Positions 1-16,060 of a stretch of DNA of 64,000 bases are shown here, in pieces. A program made the position numbers and the translations under genes. Origin of the DNA: Psettodes erumei (lineage: Eukaryota; Chordata; Actinopteri; Pleuronectiformes; Psettodidae); assembly GCA_016785225.1 (NCBI GenBank), contig JAFBJZ010000871.1:806001-870000 (forward strand), given 5' to 3'. The stretch's first letter is position 1. The number at the start of each line of letters is the position of its first letter. The notes under the pieces are model-generated. The model searched no databases and was not told the origin of the DNA. It saw only the letters and a list, made by a program, of their open reading frames with translations.

Positions 1-1569
<1,569 letters not shown>

Positions 1570-1627
1570 TTATTGCACGGTACAGTGCCACCTCCTCACT
1601 GACATGACAGGAGCTAAGGTAGACATT

Positions 1628-1645
1628 ACACACACACACACACAC
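1628..1645. repeat. (CA)n microsatellite
   Basis: About nine uninterrupted CA units inside PRKCA intron 2, followed by a mixed purine-pyrimidine alternating stretch (GTGCGTGCACAC). Confidence 0.9.
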
Positions 1646-4600
1646 GTGCGTGCACACTCGCACGTCTGTGTGCACAAGAAGCACGCTTAGTGCAGACAAA
1701 CAGATCCACAAGCTCACACAATTACTGAACACGTATCACCACACAGAACACATCCAGGCCTACGCATGTGAATACATCTGTGGTTTAAGTGCCAGGCCAC
1801 TGAGTGCACCGTAGTCTGCAGCCAAGAAAGCAGCAGACTCATGTAGGATGAAGGCGCCTGTTACTCGGTCTCAATAACTGGCTGACACCGAAACAAGACA
1901 GGGCGACGTGGGGCCACTTGTGTGAGCTGACAGGCAACAAATAACTGTCTCACTGTTCTGTCCTTGCATGTTCAGGATGATACTTGTCCATCACAGACGG
2001 GTCTAGGTAACATATTCCTTTCTGCCTTGCCTTTTGATAGACAAGAGCACCCCTCCCTTTCTTCATAGAACTTAATGTTTTCAAGGCCGACACTTGCGGC
2101 TTGAGATGAAAGCATCTGAATTGGTGGTTTTCAATAGTCTCCACTTTGTACTGAGTAACCCTGTGTAGGCTCCATTAGTGGTTTGTGTTGCATCAGTAAT
2201 GTGATGCACTTTCAGAGACCTTGCTTTCACTTTTACAGTTTCACAATATAGCAAAGCAGGGAATGACATTTAGCTATATCTGACCCAGACGGCCAGTGGC
2301 TTTTCAAAATCGCTGGCCCCATCAGTGTAACCCAGGAATATTACTTTTAATTCAGCAAATACTAATTATTATATATCATCGTTATATATTATTATGCACT
2401 TTGTGCTTGCCTACGCTTGACAGCAGACAGTATTGTTGGTTAACTGTTAGCCAGTCCTGCATTTTGACTATGTGATAAATGTACACATCAGAAAAGATAA
2501 CAAGCTATTCCTACACCATGTGAGCATCTTGCTGTGACACCTCACCATCAAAACAACACTATTGTTTCCATACTTCACCTTCTTGTCTGCATCTGTCGAC
2601 ACTGACCTGCATAGCTGGCAAAGGACATGCTACGGCCGACTCGTCCAGTGACTTACTTTTGTTTTCCTTATCTGTGTTTTTGCCCATTTTTCATTTTCAT
2701 TTAGTGCTAGTTAGTTTTTAATTTATGGCATTATTTCAACTGGCCTGAGTGGGCCACTGGAACATGCAATGATCTGGCCAGGAGTCCTTAAATAGTGTGT
2801 CCGGACCAGTGGGCCAATTATAATGTAGAACCCTGCTAAGTAATGTGCAGTGTCTGGCACTCTTGCTCATGCTTCCACTTGCAGTCCACCTCCTGTCTTT
2901 CCACTGCATTTCTCTCAAACAGCTCCAGCCAAACACAAATAAGCAGTTACTTAAGAAAAGCTGCGAAGGTCAACGTGGCTGAACAGGAAAAGAAACTCTC
3001 ACAGACAGCAAGATGTCCTCAACAGAAAATCCAGTGAAATTTCAGTTGTATTAATGCCTACACTGTTTGATTAACCGGGAATATTTTAAAGACATTAGCA
3101 ATGACAGAGACATGTTAAAATCAAAAGAAAACACCATTTGAAAATGTTTCTCATCTACTGGTCCATTCATGCCTTATGTATGTTAAATACCCGTTTATGT
3201 GCTCTCATTCAGTCTTAAAGTCTTAATTATGATTCAGGCATGCAACACAAACCGAGTAATGACAGCGCTGCTGTTAAGATTATGGTTATTATTTTTGACG
3301 TCTGAACACTGTTGTTGTGGCATGAGTCAAACCCTGTACCACCATCCACCATCTGTCCTGTCAGAGCTGCCTCCCTTAAAATCATGAATAAAGCCAGTTA
3401 TTTATGAATGTAACACCCCATTAGCATGGCACATGTGTAATACTTGCCAAGTACATATTTTGTAAGTAATGCTTAGTTCAATTCCACTGAAATGTGTCTT
3501 ATAATTCAGGTGTATGTGAATAATTTCTGTCTCAAAATCACCAACACAACTGATATATATTAGCATCTGCCTACATGTCTGCATATGCAGGACGGTTTAT
3601 GTATATTTGGCATCTGGTTTTGGTGAATGTTGCTAGAATATTGATTTTGCTTTTCATATTCATTCTTTGTTAATGTCGTTCTTCCTTCCCTGTCCTTAAC
3701 CTGACCAGCAGCACCATTTGTATTACTAGTGTAGTTGGTTGCTATACTGTTTCTGCTGCACACATGCTGTACAAAACACAAACAGTACCAGTGGTTAGGC
3801 TTGTTTTTTTGTTTGTAGCCACATTGCTACACAGTAAGGAATGCAGAACTGACTTTCCACATAGTCACTCACATATCACTTTTGACAAAGCACACCACAC
3901 AGAAATCAGTATTGACAGGCCCAAAGCTGTAAGAAACACCAGTGTTTGAGTTTTTCATTTATACAGTACATTGTTGTTCAGGAGACTGGAAAATGACTGA
4001 GCGATTAGATATTTAACAACATCTTGACATGTGTACCTTACAGTGCATACAGTATTTTCTCAGAGGGTTGTTTGTTATGTGGGTGTCAGACACCAAGGTT
4101 AAACAGTGGACACAGACAGTGCTTGGGTCAACACTGGGTTTCCATTATAGAGACCAGGAACATAGGAAAATCTGACCATTTTGAGTGTTGCACAGAGGCT
4201 GTTACAATTAAAAACCTAAAAATAGTATCACAGCTGAGTTCAACATATTCAAATATTTGACTAATAAGGTTTGCAAATTATGTATCTGAATATTTTAAAC
4301 TTTTTAAGAACTTGGCAGGACCAACCAATTCCAGTTATGTAAAAGCATGTTTTTCTTTGGCTCATGGATGCGCTTCATCTCCAACACCATGGTTATATTT
4401 ATAAGTATTCAAACACAAGCTCCAGTAGGAGTGAGATACGTAGTAGCAGGTGCTGTTATGGAGATAATTCACCTTCCTGGCTCAGATTATAAAAATATGG
4501 GACTCGATACCCGCAGCACTGTGGTCATAAACCAGCTTCCATGATGCTACAATCACTAATTTGATATTATAGTGTACTGTATAAAATATCATAATGGCTA

Positions 4601-7600
4601 ATCTATACATACACGTAGAAAGCAATAAGGGTTAGGGTTGTTGGTATTATGTTGGTATTCAAATGTGCTTTCATGATGGCAAATCAATACACCCCCAGAT
4701 ACAGACATATTCAACCAACAAAACTCAACCACTATCCTCAATGCCTCCTAGGAGTGCGGTCAACCAACACAAAACAACATGCCATAACTCATACTACTGC
4801 CAGTCCACAAACAAGACAGGTCGTACATCTCAATGATTCAGTAACTCCATAATTCATCCGAGAGTGAATAGCTTATAGTAACGTGAGAACCCTCGATTCA
4901 CTCTGACCAACACGGATACACATGATGGTACTGTGAGCACTGATGATACCAAACCTTTGTCTTTGCCTTTTTACCACTGATGGAGTTTGAGGTTCTGTAT
5001 GGTTTGCTAGTTTTCTTGCCGATGCTCATCAGCAGCAATCAATTCATGTCACAGTTACCTAATTCTTCTCCTATTTCTATTAAAAAAAGTAGCGACGCTG
5101 CTGCTCAGTGTGTTTAACACATCACCTCCTCCAGAAAGGTTGTATGAACTAGATATAAGCAGGAACACTATGTAACAACAACAAACCAGTAGATAGCAGG
5201 GCTGTGTTGCTGCAGTCATTCGGCATTCTGATTTGTACTCCACAGAAAATACAAAACACATGTGCTAAACAGATTCAGCAGACACGGCAGACACATCTGA
5301 TTACAGTCAGCAGTCAACTTGACTATTCTGGCTTCATGAGCTGCTCCTGTTTTGTTTCTCTGATTCCAGCCTCTTCACACAAACTTGCGGCTCAGGTTGA
5401 AATGGTCAGGCAAAGGACAACTATTTTCTGTAACACACAAGCCATTTCTCCAGGGATGCATGGAGCTGGCATTTGCTTACTGAGAGGAAGCAAGAGACAA
5501 AGAGAGCGAGAAGGAGGGGGAAGGTGTAAATATGAGCTACACAGATGGAGGAAGATAAAGAAGGAGGTCAGCAGAAGCAAGATGAACAAGGTCGAGGCTC
5601 ATCGCCTCCTGCTGTTCTCATTAGAGCTTGCTGCCTGTGATCAGTTGTCCCAGTAGTCTTCTTCTGGGGTCAACACTTAAGACGTTCAACACATTCATCA
5701 CCTCTGGTGCCATCTGAAGGGGAACACCTCCATTAGGAGGTAATGGCGCCAAGCTAGCTTCACTGTAATTGCAAGAGGATAATGTACTGGATATTTTATC
5801 AGCCATGAGTCTATTAATCAAGCAAATTTATCATTGGGAAAAGGTACTGAGCTTTAATACTTGTTAAGAATCATAGAAAGGCCCATACTGAGGATATTAG
5901 GGTCAGAGTGGTCAGTCACGCAAAAAAAAAAATACTATTAAGGAACCACTGGACTGGAACAGGAACTTTGGGGACCGACAATTTAATATGAAGCAAATAA
6001 GGTTAATAGCGTCACGTAAGTGTGGGTGAAACCTTTTGTTATTTGCAGCAAGAAATTAGATTTTGGTTGATGCCAGGTGTTACCACAACAGATGATTGAC
6101 CTCAGAGACGGAAGGCAGCTACATTGTGGTTTTTCCAATACTGCAGGTCTATTGGGTGACTGGACATATTTGTCTCCCTCTGACCTCATAAGTTCCTTTC
6201 TCTCTGGACGGGATTAATTATACACCAAGTGAGAACGTAATGAAGGTTTTCAAATCAATACCTACTATATTGCTTTCCAGCACAAAACAAAACAGAATCA
6301 CTGTTCTTCCCCAGAGATAACAAAGCTCAAACTCACTCCTGTTCCACTTGGGCAAATCAATTTCTTCCAAATTTTTTCCAGGTCACAAGATGATGGGAGC
6401 AATTTCCTGAAGGTTTTTTTCTTGAATACAGACAGGAAATGAGAGAGAGAGGATGGATTCAACAGTTGTATATATATAGATTTATTTCCCTGGCTCTTCA
6501 CTTAAACAAAGAAACCGTAGAAGAGAAAGCTTTTAGATCTTACTATCAAGAGGCCTTGCAGCTCAATGGTGGCCATGACAAAAGCCTCTCTCCCGAGACT
6601 GGGAAGCTTTCATTATTCCCTGTGGTTCGCTTTTCTGCTTGAATGCCCGAACCATTTTCCTCACTGTCACCTAACAATGGCTCCATGGCCATGAAAAGGT
6701 GAATGAGGAAAATCATTAAACGAGAACAATTTAGATCTGACAAAGACAAAATGATTTACATGGAAATGTCTTGGTTAAAGGATTTTATTCACCACTTGAT
6801 ATGGTGGTTAAACATGCCTATCTTGTCATTGTAGAGCCCTGTGATCCCTGTTATTTGGCCAAAACAAACATTGCACAACAAACAGCAGCAATGCTAAAGG
6901 TCACCAGCACTGAGGTGGCTGCCTCACTATCAACCCAGTTTTTCTGCACAATTTACCACCATCACAACTTATTTCTGGGTATTAAGCCTGACAATATTGT
7001 GCATCACTGTCACTTGAACAAAAACCAAACCCTAGGAAGACAGGAGGATCGTTAATCTTTTAAAGTCACATAGTGGAATAAGATGAAAAATTAATGGAGG
7101 CATTCCTGTGCAATTTGATTTATTCCTGTTACCTGGCTCATGTCCACCTTTTAAAGTAAAAAAGGGCTGCTGTGGATTAGTGGCAGCCAATGTGGACACT
7201 GATTAAATTCTCTCTCCAAGTCTCTTCAGTGGCATCCATTTTATACAAAATAACATATAAATCAATAAACTGTGTACTTTAAGACTCTACATTAAGTTCT
7301 TCAGTGTTCACTTACAGACTCCAGTAAATCCTTTGACAAGACCTGAAAGCCCCTTACTGAATATCTGGAGCTACCATCCAACTGAATGATAACTACAACC
7401 CTCACGTGTGTGTATGTATATATACTGTATGTATAACAAGCACTATTTTTATACGTAAAAGCGTGGCTCTATCAGAGTGCTGTGAATGTTGGGTTGGTAG
7501 GCCTGATTGCAATGTTGGCTTGAAATGTAATAAGATAATGACTAGTTGTACAATAGCAACTTACACATCTGGTTATGCAGCTAAATTACACATAGACAGG

Positions 7601-10600
7601 TTCTTCTCCTTTTCTTTGTGTTTATAATCCCATCATTCTGTAAATATTTCAACACTGGAACATAAAGGCTAAAGGGAACCTCTTCAAACACTTCATTGTT
7701 TACCACTGTCCAAAGAGAATCAAAAAGACAAACAAAAACTAAAGAGTAAGGTAGAAAACTGATCCTGTACCAAAATGAAGTTCTCTAAGCAAATCCTTTA
7801 TGAGGGAGTTTCATACCTTAAAATGAAGGGTACAACTAGTTAACTGCAAATCCTTTACAGCCCTTAGTGTGTTGCAAACCATTGCACATTGGTAAATTGC
7901 TTAATTAAGCATTCGGCAAACATGGAGTCAGGAAACAACATGAACATGTCGCATTCATCAGGTATTTGCAAGCAAATTGATCACTGTTAATATATCACAT
8001 TAAATGGATACGTAACAGACATCAACCATAAACACCAATGTTTGTTTAGCAGCCTGAGAATTATTGGGGAGTTCTATGGACTTACTGTATTTAACCCAGT
8101 AAACCTGTTTTCTAGTCATACATTCTGTTGAAGTTAAACACCACAACTTGCAGTGTAAACTCAAGTGGATCATGGAACCTGCCCCAGTTCTGACGGAAAT
8201 TGTTTCACGGAGACAGGGAAGTTTCAGTGTTATTCTTCTGTAGGATCAACATTCATGGGAAATATCCTGAGGAATCCAGGATTCAGACACAACTTTATCA
8301 CGACACGTCACAAACAAGTATATTGTATTAACTGGTACACGTCAGCACGCATTTGCATTGCACTTTAGTGCACATCTTAAAAAACAAAATGTTACCAAGA
8401 GAAGCATGGCGATACTAAGGCAAAGAAACAGCTGTTGCCAAGGAGACAAGCCATGATGAGGTCATCTAAAGAAATTAAGATACTTATTTCTTTGCAGGAA
8501 TTGATGCCTTGGGCATGTAACTGAACAGAGCCAGTCTTACTTTTCTGAGTAAGGCAGGACACAGAAAGTTTTCTCCCAGGGCATGTAGAAGAAAAACAAA
8601 AATGTTGCATTTAGAGCTCCATAGATGGAGGTCCAATCAGTATTTGTCTATTATACTGATACTACTGTCTATTATGGCTCTCATATATATAACTGAAAAC
8701 ATTAATATAAAGATTAATATGTGTTTATCAGATGACTGTCACTAAAAGTAATCATTGTCTTATAAAATCAGTATTGTAAACAAACCGTTAACATCACAAG
8801 AAAACATTGATAATTTATGAACATGAAGTTCTTGTTTCCAAAGAGAAAATAAACAAAACACCGGAAGCTGCAGCCCTCACACTGATTAAGAGGCTGACTT
8901 TGCAAACATGGAACAAAATATACAGATTCAGGGCATCTATGGACTAATGGTCCCTACTTTATTAACATAAATCATTACTCAGATGGTTTACAGTTAGCCT
9001 TGTACTGCAAACTAATGATGTATTCTTTCTTTGTCTGCCTTATTACAGATTTCAGACATGAAAATGAGGTGAAAATACAGATAGAAAAAAGTGAATTCCA
9101 CAAATCCATTTTCTTTCCCTTCAATTCAAGTCTTATGAAAATGTTTTGCAATGCCCTGGAAGATTTTTTTTAGCAATGTCCAAATATATTTAATAAATAT
9201 ATTCTTGTTGTACCTATCTGTTATTCACTGAAATGGGGTGCAAGGTGTATTGAAATTAAACAGTTTTGGAATAAAAACCCAGAGTCATCTGACTTTATCT
9301 TAACACCATTGCAGTAGTCTTTGCCCATATACACCTAAATTTGAAATTTCTATCCAACAGTTGAACAACAATTTGGGCCCAGAGTCAAATGACTTGCTTT
9401 AAGGGCTGAAGTCTATCTCCATTTCCTATAACCCCAATATGCAATTTTCAGACAGAACTTTCAATGACCAGAGTCTAAGAGGGGAAAAAAGTTAATTTGC
9501 TACAGACACAAAAGAAACTTAGGGGCCATTCAACTGTATCTGTATAAACACCTGACATGACATCAAAAAGTGACAAGGAGTAGAGAGTTGCTACAATCCC
9601 AGGCATGAGCCGCTGAATCCTCCTGAAATGGCCACTGGGTGTAAAAACTACATCTCTCAAAAGGCCACATCCTTCAGACAGGTGCAGGTGCTTAAGCCAC
9701 CTGATTAAAACTGGGCTGGAGGACTTAATAGGCAGAGGCAAGAACAAAGAGGGGGAGAGGGCACATGGCTGGGGTGAAGCTAGGGAAATGAAAAAGGAAC
9801 ATGGACAATTTAACCTCAAGACTGGTAATTTTTGTATGATTATTTTAAGACCCCCGGACTCCCACAGGAATAGTATGTTCGATTTTGGACTTGGTTTAAT
9901 TGAGAAAGACACCTTTGATGACACTGAAAAACCTGTTTTGGGGAATGAACGACATTGTGTGATGAACCTTCCATCTGGACTGTCTTGTACCTGCCCCTGG
10001 TGATGTTACAGACTGTAAATGCATCTTACAACACTGTGGGTTGAGACTTTACAGAGATCAAGTAAGAGAGTGTGTGGGAAAGTTTCAAAAGTTGTATACA
10101 ACCCGTCATAAAGACTCAGGCCTAACTACAGCTTGTTTCCATGACCGACTTCCTCCCCATACATTAATTGCCCTTGTTTTTTGAGGTTTTATAAACAATA
10201 TCCATTAAAATAATGCTTGCCCTATTCAAATAGCACAAAGATATTGTGATCCTCAATAAATGTGCATCAGTAAATTGTGCATCAATCCACTGCAAGATAA
10301 AATTTTGAACACTGATCCACTCCTTTTGCTGTTAGAGAGAAATTACCACAGGTTCAGTAATAGAAATGACAGTGTTCTCAAAAGGTCCTGAGTGTAGCAA
10401 AGATTACTGTGTTTTAAAAGGCTTAATCAATATCCAGCTCAAGAAACATGAATTGCCAATTGTATTACTGATGTCTATAAAGACAGTAGATAGATGTTTT
10501 CTTCACTTGTTATTGGTGGGTTGACAGAGGGAGATTTACGCACACTGCACACATAGGTACTTTGACTTAGAGGGTGGTCAAGAAGCATGGCATTTTAATG

Positions 10601-11788
10601 GAAGAATGTGGTTTGCCTGCTGTACAGATTAAACAATGGGCACTCAAGAGGAGTCCCCGCAGGTATAACAATTAGAATCAGCCATAATGGTAGACTTCTG
10701 TATTGCAGGTAGGTTTAAAACAATATGGCAGAGAGTCAGCGATACAGCAGCTGTAAGGGGCTGCACTGAGGTGAATAGGGCAGCATGCACATTAATCATT
10801 TTGTTCTCCATTCAAGCTGTGGCCTAAAGGGTAGGGAAGTAATGGTGGTAAGATAACATCCTAAAAAAAGGTCAACAGCTTACATTTGTTAACATGTCAT
10901 TCATCATTTGTCACAGCAATGGGCAAAGTAAATCATTAAAACAAAATATATAATGCTTTTCGGTATGTAGTCATGCAGGGATGTTAGAAAAACTGGACAT
11001 TAGAAAAATAAGAACACAAATGGTAAAAAAAAAATAACCTGTTAAACTAGGGATGTCTATCATTAATCTGTTAAAAATGATCAATCAAGTATTCCCATGA
11101 TAATGTTGTTGTAATGTTGTTAAGACTGAGGAATTTCTAAATACTTGATACAGTATGTCTGTGCCAATTGTATCATGAGCAGCTGTGACCACAGCTGATG
11201 ATGGTGTGCCATAGCTTGAAGATATGAGTGCACCTGAACCAAAATATGCGCCTGGAGCCTGCATCAAGTTTCGCTACATTTCACAATATTAGCCCTTGCA
11301 ACAGAGACCCGGATACAGTAGCCAGACTGTGCTACTGTGCTAAATTTAAAAATAAAACCAAATCAGCAATTGTAGGTTGTAGCCCTATAGTCTACGGCAA
11401 CAAGCATGGATTAGAAATTACTTTAAGTGCCTTACATACATTATTTCCAGTACAGCTTGTAAGTTGCACAGAACTATAACATTAAGTTGTGATGCAGAAC
11501 CAGCAGATCAATGGCATAAAAGCAGCTTTTGTTCAGGAATAACATGCCTGTTACATTCTTCACCATTTAATAATTAACTGATCATTAATTTTGTCAATGA
11601 TTGTTTTGGAAACTGCTTGATATCAGTACAATCATGGCATGCAGTCACTGGACAGGTCTGTTATTCAATATCCATCCTGTTGATTCAACTAAGGAATACT
11701 TGTCAACCACACAGATAGGTTCAGATGCAGTGGGGCTTTCATTCATGCTGGATTTGCATGCTAAATGCCTTGTGACTCGATTAGGTGA

Positions 11789-11790
<2 letters not shown>

Positions 11791-11839
<49 letters not shown>

Positions 11840-11841
11840 TG
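11791..11841. repeat. (GT)n microsatellite, long
   Basis: A pure run of 21 GT units (11791-11832), then GTATGTGTGTG. It is the longest dinucleotide repeat in the window and lies in PRKCA intron 2. It is likely polymorphic and is capable of Z-DNA formation. Confidence 0.95.
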
Positions 11842-13890
11842 GGTATTTCATATGCTACCTTTTGAAGACAAATTTCATACTAAAAATTTGTTAAGTGACT
11901 TGTAACCTGTGTGTGTCTGTAAAAAACCCCACACTTAATATTCTCCTCAAGATGCTGCTGATGCCTGCTCACTGGCCCTTAATAAATTCCTGACTGACTC
12001 CTCTGAGATTAAAAAAAATAGTGATGGCTGACTTGTCTTTAAAAGCTGTGGTTCTTTGGGGCTTTAAAATTACTCAACAGCCACTAATGGCTCTTCTAAG
12101 ATGCAAATCAACAAATAATGAAGATCTTGGGCAGCACAGCTATAGCAACCACCATGCAAATGTACGCAACTTTGAAGAGCTGAAAGCTATATAGAAAACA
12201 GAGGGGATTAGTGTTTTCATTTCCACTAAAACACAACTACAACTAACTCCAATGTTCTCTAAAATGCAGAATGAAGAAATGAGCTTGAGTTCTAAACTGC
12301 ATCACACAACAGTGGACTACATTCAAACTGTGCTCACACAGGAGTGTGTTTCTGATTGAATTACATGAATATTCAGGGGGCGGCACCTCTAAAGCTCTAA
12401 AGTTTTGTGCATTTGTCTGTGATGCTCGGTCAAGCGTTATTATCTAAACACAGAGAAAGATAGGTTAAACAAGTCTTAGCATTGCTGGATACAAGGATGG
12501 GTCTTGAGACTTTAAATACTTGATTCCTGTAGTATACACTAATAATATGTATGATCTGTATGATCTTTTCCTCGCCAATTATGGTTTTAGCAGTTAATAA
12601 ATTCCATGCTCACAAAAAACACAAGGTGATGATTTCAAGAAGATTTCAAAGCACATTATAAACCCTTGTGGACTATCCCAACCAACTGGAATGTGGGGAG
12701 CAAAGTGGGAGACTCACACTTGGCAGTCAACACTGATCTTTGTAGTGTGAGCAGGTTCAAGACAGCACTTGAAAAGAACACAGGACCTCTGGGTGGGAAC
12801 ATTTTTTGGAAAGCTCAGTGAACCAGAGGTAAATTTGTGGTTCGCCTGTGTGAAAGATCGCAGTTGGACAAGGCTGTTCTCTTCTTCAGTGGCTCAACAC
12901 TTCCTTTCAAGTACATTAGTGGATTAAACTGACCTGGCATTGTGACAGCTCTCACACTCCGTAACCACTTCAGCTTCTGTAGCTATGGATATTGTGTACG
13001 GGAAACATCCCTGAGGACATTGTGTAATGCCACATCTCAGTCATGTGGAGCAAAAATAAAATGATTGGAAACAGTCATGAGATCTAAAATGAAAAGACCA
13101 GCTGGAACAGTGATAATAATTAATGACTTACTGAGACCAAAAGGCAGCATCCTTTTACCAAATAAAGTGAGTTCTGAGCAAAAACCAAGCAGCACCTCTA
13201 CACGGTGTAATCCGAGACCAAAATAATATGTATGTGCAACACAGGCAATATTAATTAACCCAAACAGATGACTTATTATGTGTTTCTACTGCAAATATTG
13301 TTGGTATTAGTGTGTTAGGGTTCTGGGAACAGGGGCTGTGCAAGTGGTGGCAGCAGCATATTCAACATTTCAGAGACAGCTACATAAAGGCGCTGCAGTC
13401 CCAGAGTTTCACATCTCACCTGTCATGTTGGGCTTTTGGTTTGAAGGGAGATGGTCCTGTGTGGCTTTGACACAGAGAGACAATGGGGAAGCAGAGCAAC
13501 TTCACCAGTTGAAGTATCCTAGCCCTGGAGGAATGTGGTCATAAAGCTGGTATTTTTTACTCACTGGAACAAGCTGTTACGATAAGGCATTCCTCCAGGC
13601 CACCTTCCATTGTTGTATTGAAATTCCTCTATGACAAGCAGAGCCTTGGATGTCCTGGACAAAGGTTGCACAAACTAGCACTACAAGTGTTAATCTGCTA
13701 AACCAGAATGATGGTTTTCATGACACAGCTACCAGTCCTTATGAACGTCCGCAGACAAACCACTCCAGCAGACTTACAACAATCTGGTGAATTGAGTGTG
13801 AGCAATACATTGATCAGTTGGCCTGCAGCAAATGAATATTATAACTTATGCAGTAGTATCATGCATTTGCAATATCTTATGCGCCAAGTA

Positions 13891-13925
13891 ATGCACATAA
13901 CCAGTGCATTACTGGTTATGTGCAT
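13891..13925. repeat. Perfect inverted repeat, 15-bp arms, 5-nt loop
   Basis: The left arm ATGCACATAACCAGT (13891-13905) and right arm ACTGGTTATGTGCAT (13911-13925) are exact reverse complements around the loop GCATT. Outside the arms, TTATGC (about 13878-13883) and GCATAA (about 13940-13945) could pair after an asymmetric internal loop. The origin is unknown; a small MITE remnant or a chance hairpin are the plainest explanations. Confidence 0.85.
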
Positions 13926-15539
13926 CATTTTGCATTGTTTGCATAATACTTTGACTATTTATGTAAGAAATCTGGCCAGCCCATGCCAGTAATTCTTGAG
14001 TGACAACCACTTCATGCAGAGCTTTGATATCTTTTAATTTTGTTGAAAAAGTTCAAGTGGCTCATATTCCTGCCTTTTTAAACACAAGCTGCTGCAATGT
14101 TTCTCCAGGGAAGGAGCTCATGCCAACCTTGTAGCCCCCCTCCCAGCAGGCTCATAAGGGCTGGGCCCAGCTTCCTGTTTCAAGCTCCAGGCAAGCACGA
14201 GGGGAGAAACAGCTGGCTTTTGTTTGGACAGCCTTTCCCCAGCATATACTGTACACAGGGTCTTACATTTGCCATGCATGTAGAGCTTTTTTGTCCAAAG
14301 TCATTGATCATTTGAATTTTGGATAGACTGACAGTATGGGTAAACATATGCCAGTACTGATCTCTGAAAGGAGATCTTGATAGTGAAAATAATTAGCAGA
14401 TATATTATACGAGCTTGTATTGTGACCACATTCAACTCATGTTTTGCCATGGAAGTCCAAGATTGCTATCATCACAACTGTTGTGGTTCCCTGAGGAATC
14501 TAGTGTGGCATGATTTGCACAGACTTTGTAGACTTTGAAATTCTGCTTTTGTTCAACAGCCAAGCAGCCAAGCATTTCTAACCAATTAAAATGATGAATT
14601 AAAATATACAGATGGTTTCGCAACCTTTTGCATAATTTGAAAACTGTAACTTTGCTGCTACAAATGTTGATCATTAATTGCATGGGTAGAGCACATACTG
14701 TATTCAATCTATTATCAGTTAACTTACAAGCAGGCTTATAGTGGGGCATGAAGTAACTGATAGGGTAGAGTCTTAATGGGATTTTGATGAGGCAGGGCTA
14801 ATCCAAAGCACGGCCTGTAGACTCTCTGCAGGACAAGAAAAACACAACCTAGGAAGGCACCAACTGACAAATGGTTTTTATTGACCAAAAGCCATTTGGA
14901 TTATAGGGTTGGGATTTTTATAGGAAATGCATCTTAAACATGTAAAAAGTACATAGAGTTGCACAATAACATGGCAGGTGTATACTTTGTGCAAACTACC
15001 CTCTACACATACAATTTTTCTTTCTACACGACTCCTTTTAAAAAATGTAAAAAGAAATGATTAACTACTGGTATCAAGTTGGAATAAAAGTCTATAGACT
15101 TCAGCAAGCCTACCACTTATCAGACAATCAACTCATTGTGTGAGGATTTGTCAATCTGTTCATGTTCTTCAGGATTTGGTTTACATCAGGAATAATTGGG
15201 AAGGACATTCTCCACAAGGGTACACACAGCTACTTTCAACCAACATTCATTTACTCTTTCAAGAATTTTTATTAATTATTTTGTATACTGTGCATGACAC
15301 TGTTTGGTGAAAGAGCTTAATGTTTTTATAACGAGTTGCTTAGCACAGTCATTGCTGACTGGCTTTTGAACACCTTTTAAACCAGGCCCTAGGTGAAGCT
15401 TTTGTCAAATCCTAGATGAGTCAATTTGACATTTTGAAAGGACAAAAACACGCCCCATGACCTTCACAAAGCATGTATGTGAAGTCACATTCACTGTGCT
15501 TTTTTCTATTCTCATTTTTGCCATCCTCTGACAAATGTG

Positions 15540-16060
15540 AACATTTTCCTTGTCTTGATGATAAAAGGGTCAATTGTTTTGGGTTTTTTTTATCCCCATC
15601 AAAAATTCACCACCACAGACTGACATTTAAACTCTTCCATAATAGCTGACCCTTTAACATAGTGACACAGAGGGACATCATTGTGTCATTTATGAGGCAG
15701 AAAAATACAGTGTGACAATGGCACTATAAAATTCATTTTCTAACCATTCAAGGATTTTACTAAAAAGGCCAAAAGTGGTACATCAATAACACATTGACTG
15801 GTGAAAAAACACCCTGCAGCTAACATTTTAACTGTTGTAGCAGAGGGTAAAGAGACAATTTTAATGGTGTTCGATTTTGACCTGGGTCATTTTCAGGAGG
15901 TATTGATTGTGATTTAATTTTATTGTGTTGTGTGTATGATATTTATTGGTGTATACACCACTTCTGACCATTCCATTGTGAACTGCAGGTTCAAAAAAAT
16001 GTATTTAACTGTAATACAGTTAAAGTTATACAATACACAAACATTATTTCTTCCATCATT
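15540..16060. repeat. Possible degraded dispersed repeat
   Basis: This AT-rich stretch contains phrases such as GGGTCAATTG near 15568 and GACCTGGGTCATTTT near 15880-15894 that resemble interspersed DNA elements seen in other fish genomes. I could not define terminal inverted repeats or a target-site duplication, and there is no transposase ORF. The call rests on impression only. Confidence 0.25.

Noticed and set aside
5204..5656. A 150-codon plus-strand open frame
   Set aside because: No recognisable domain, low-complexity RQREREGGG-type composition from a purine-rich run, and no matching splice context in PRKCA intron 2.
9475..9924. A 149-codon minus-strand open frame
   Set aside because: No domain or family resemblance, and no supporting signals around it.
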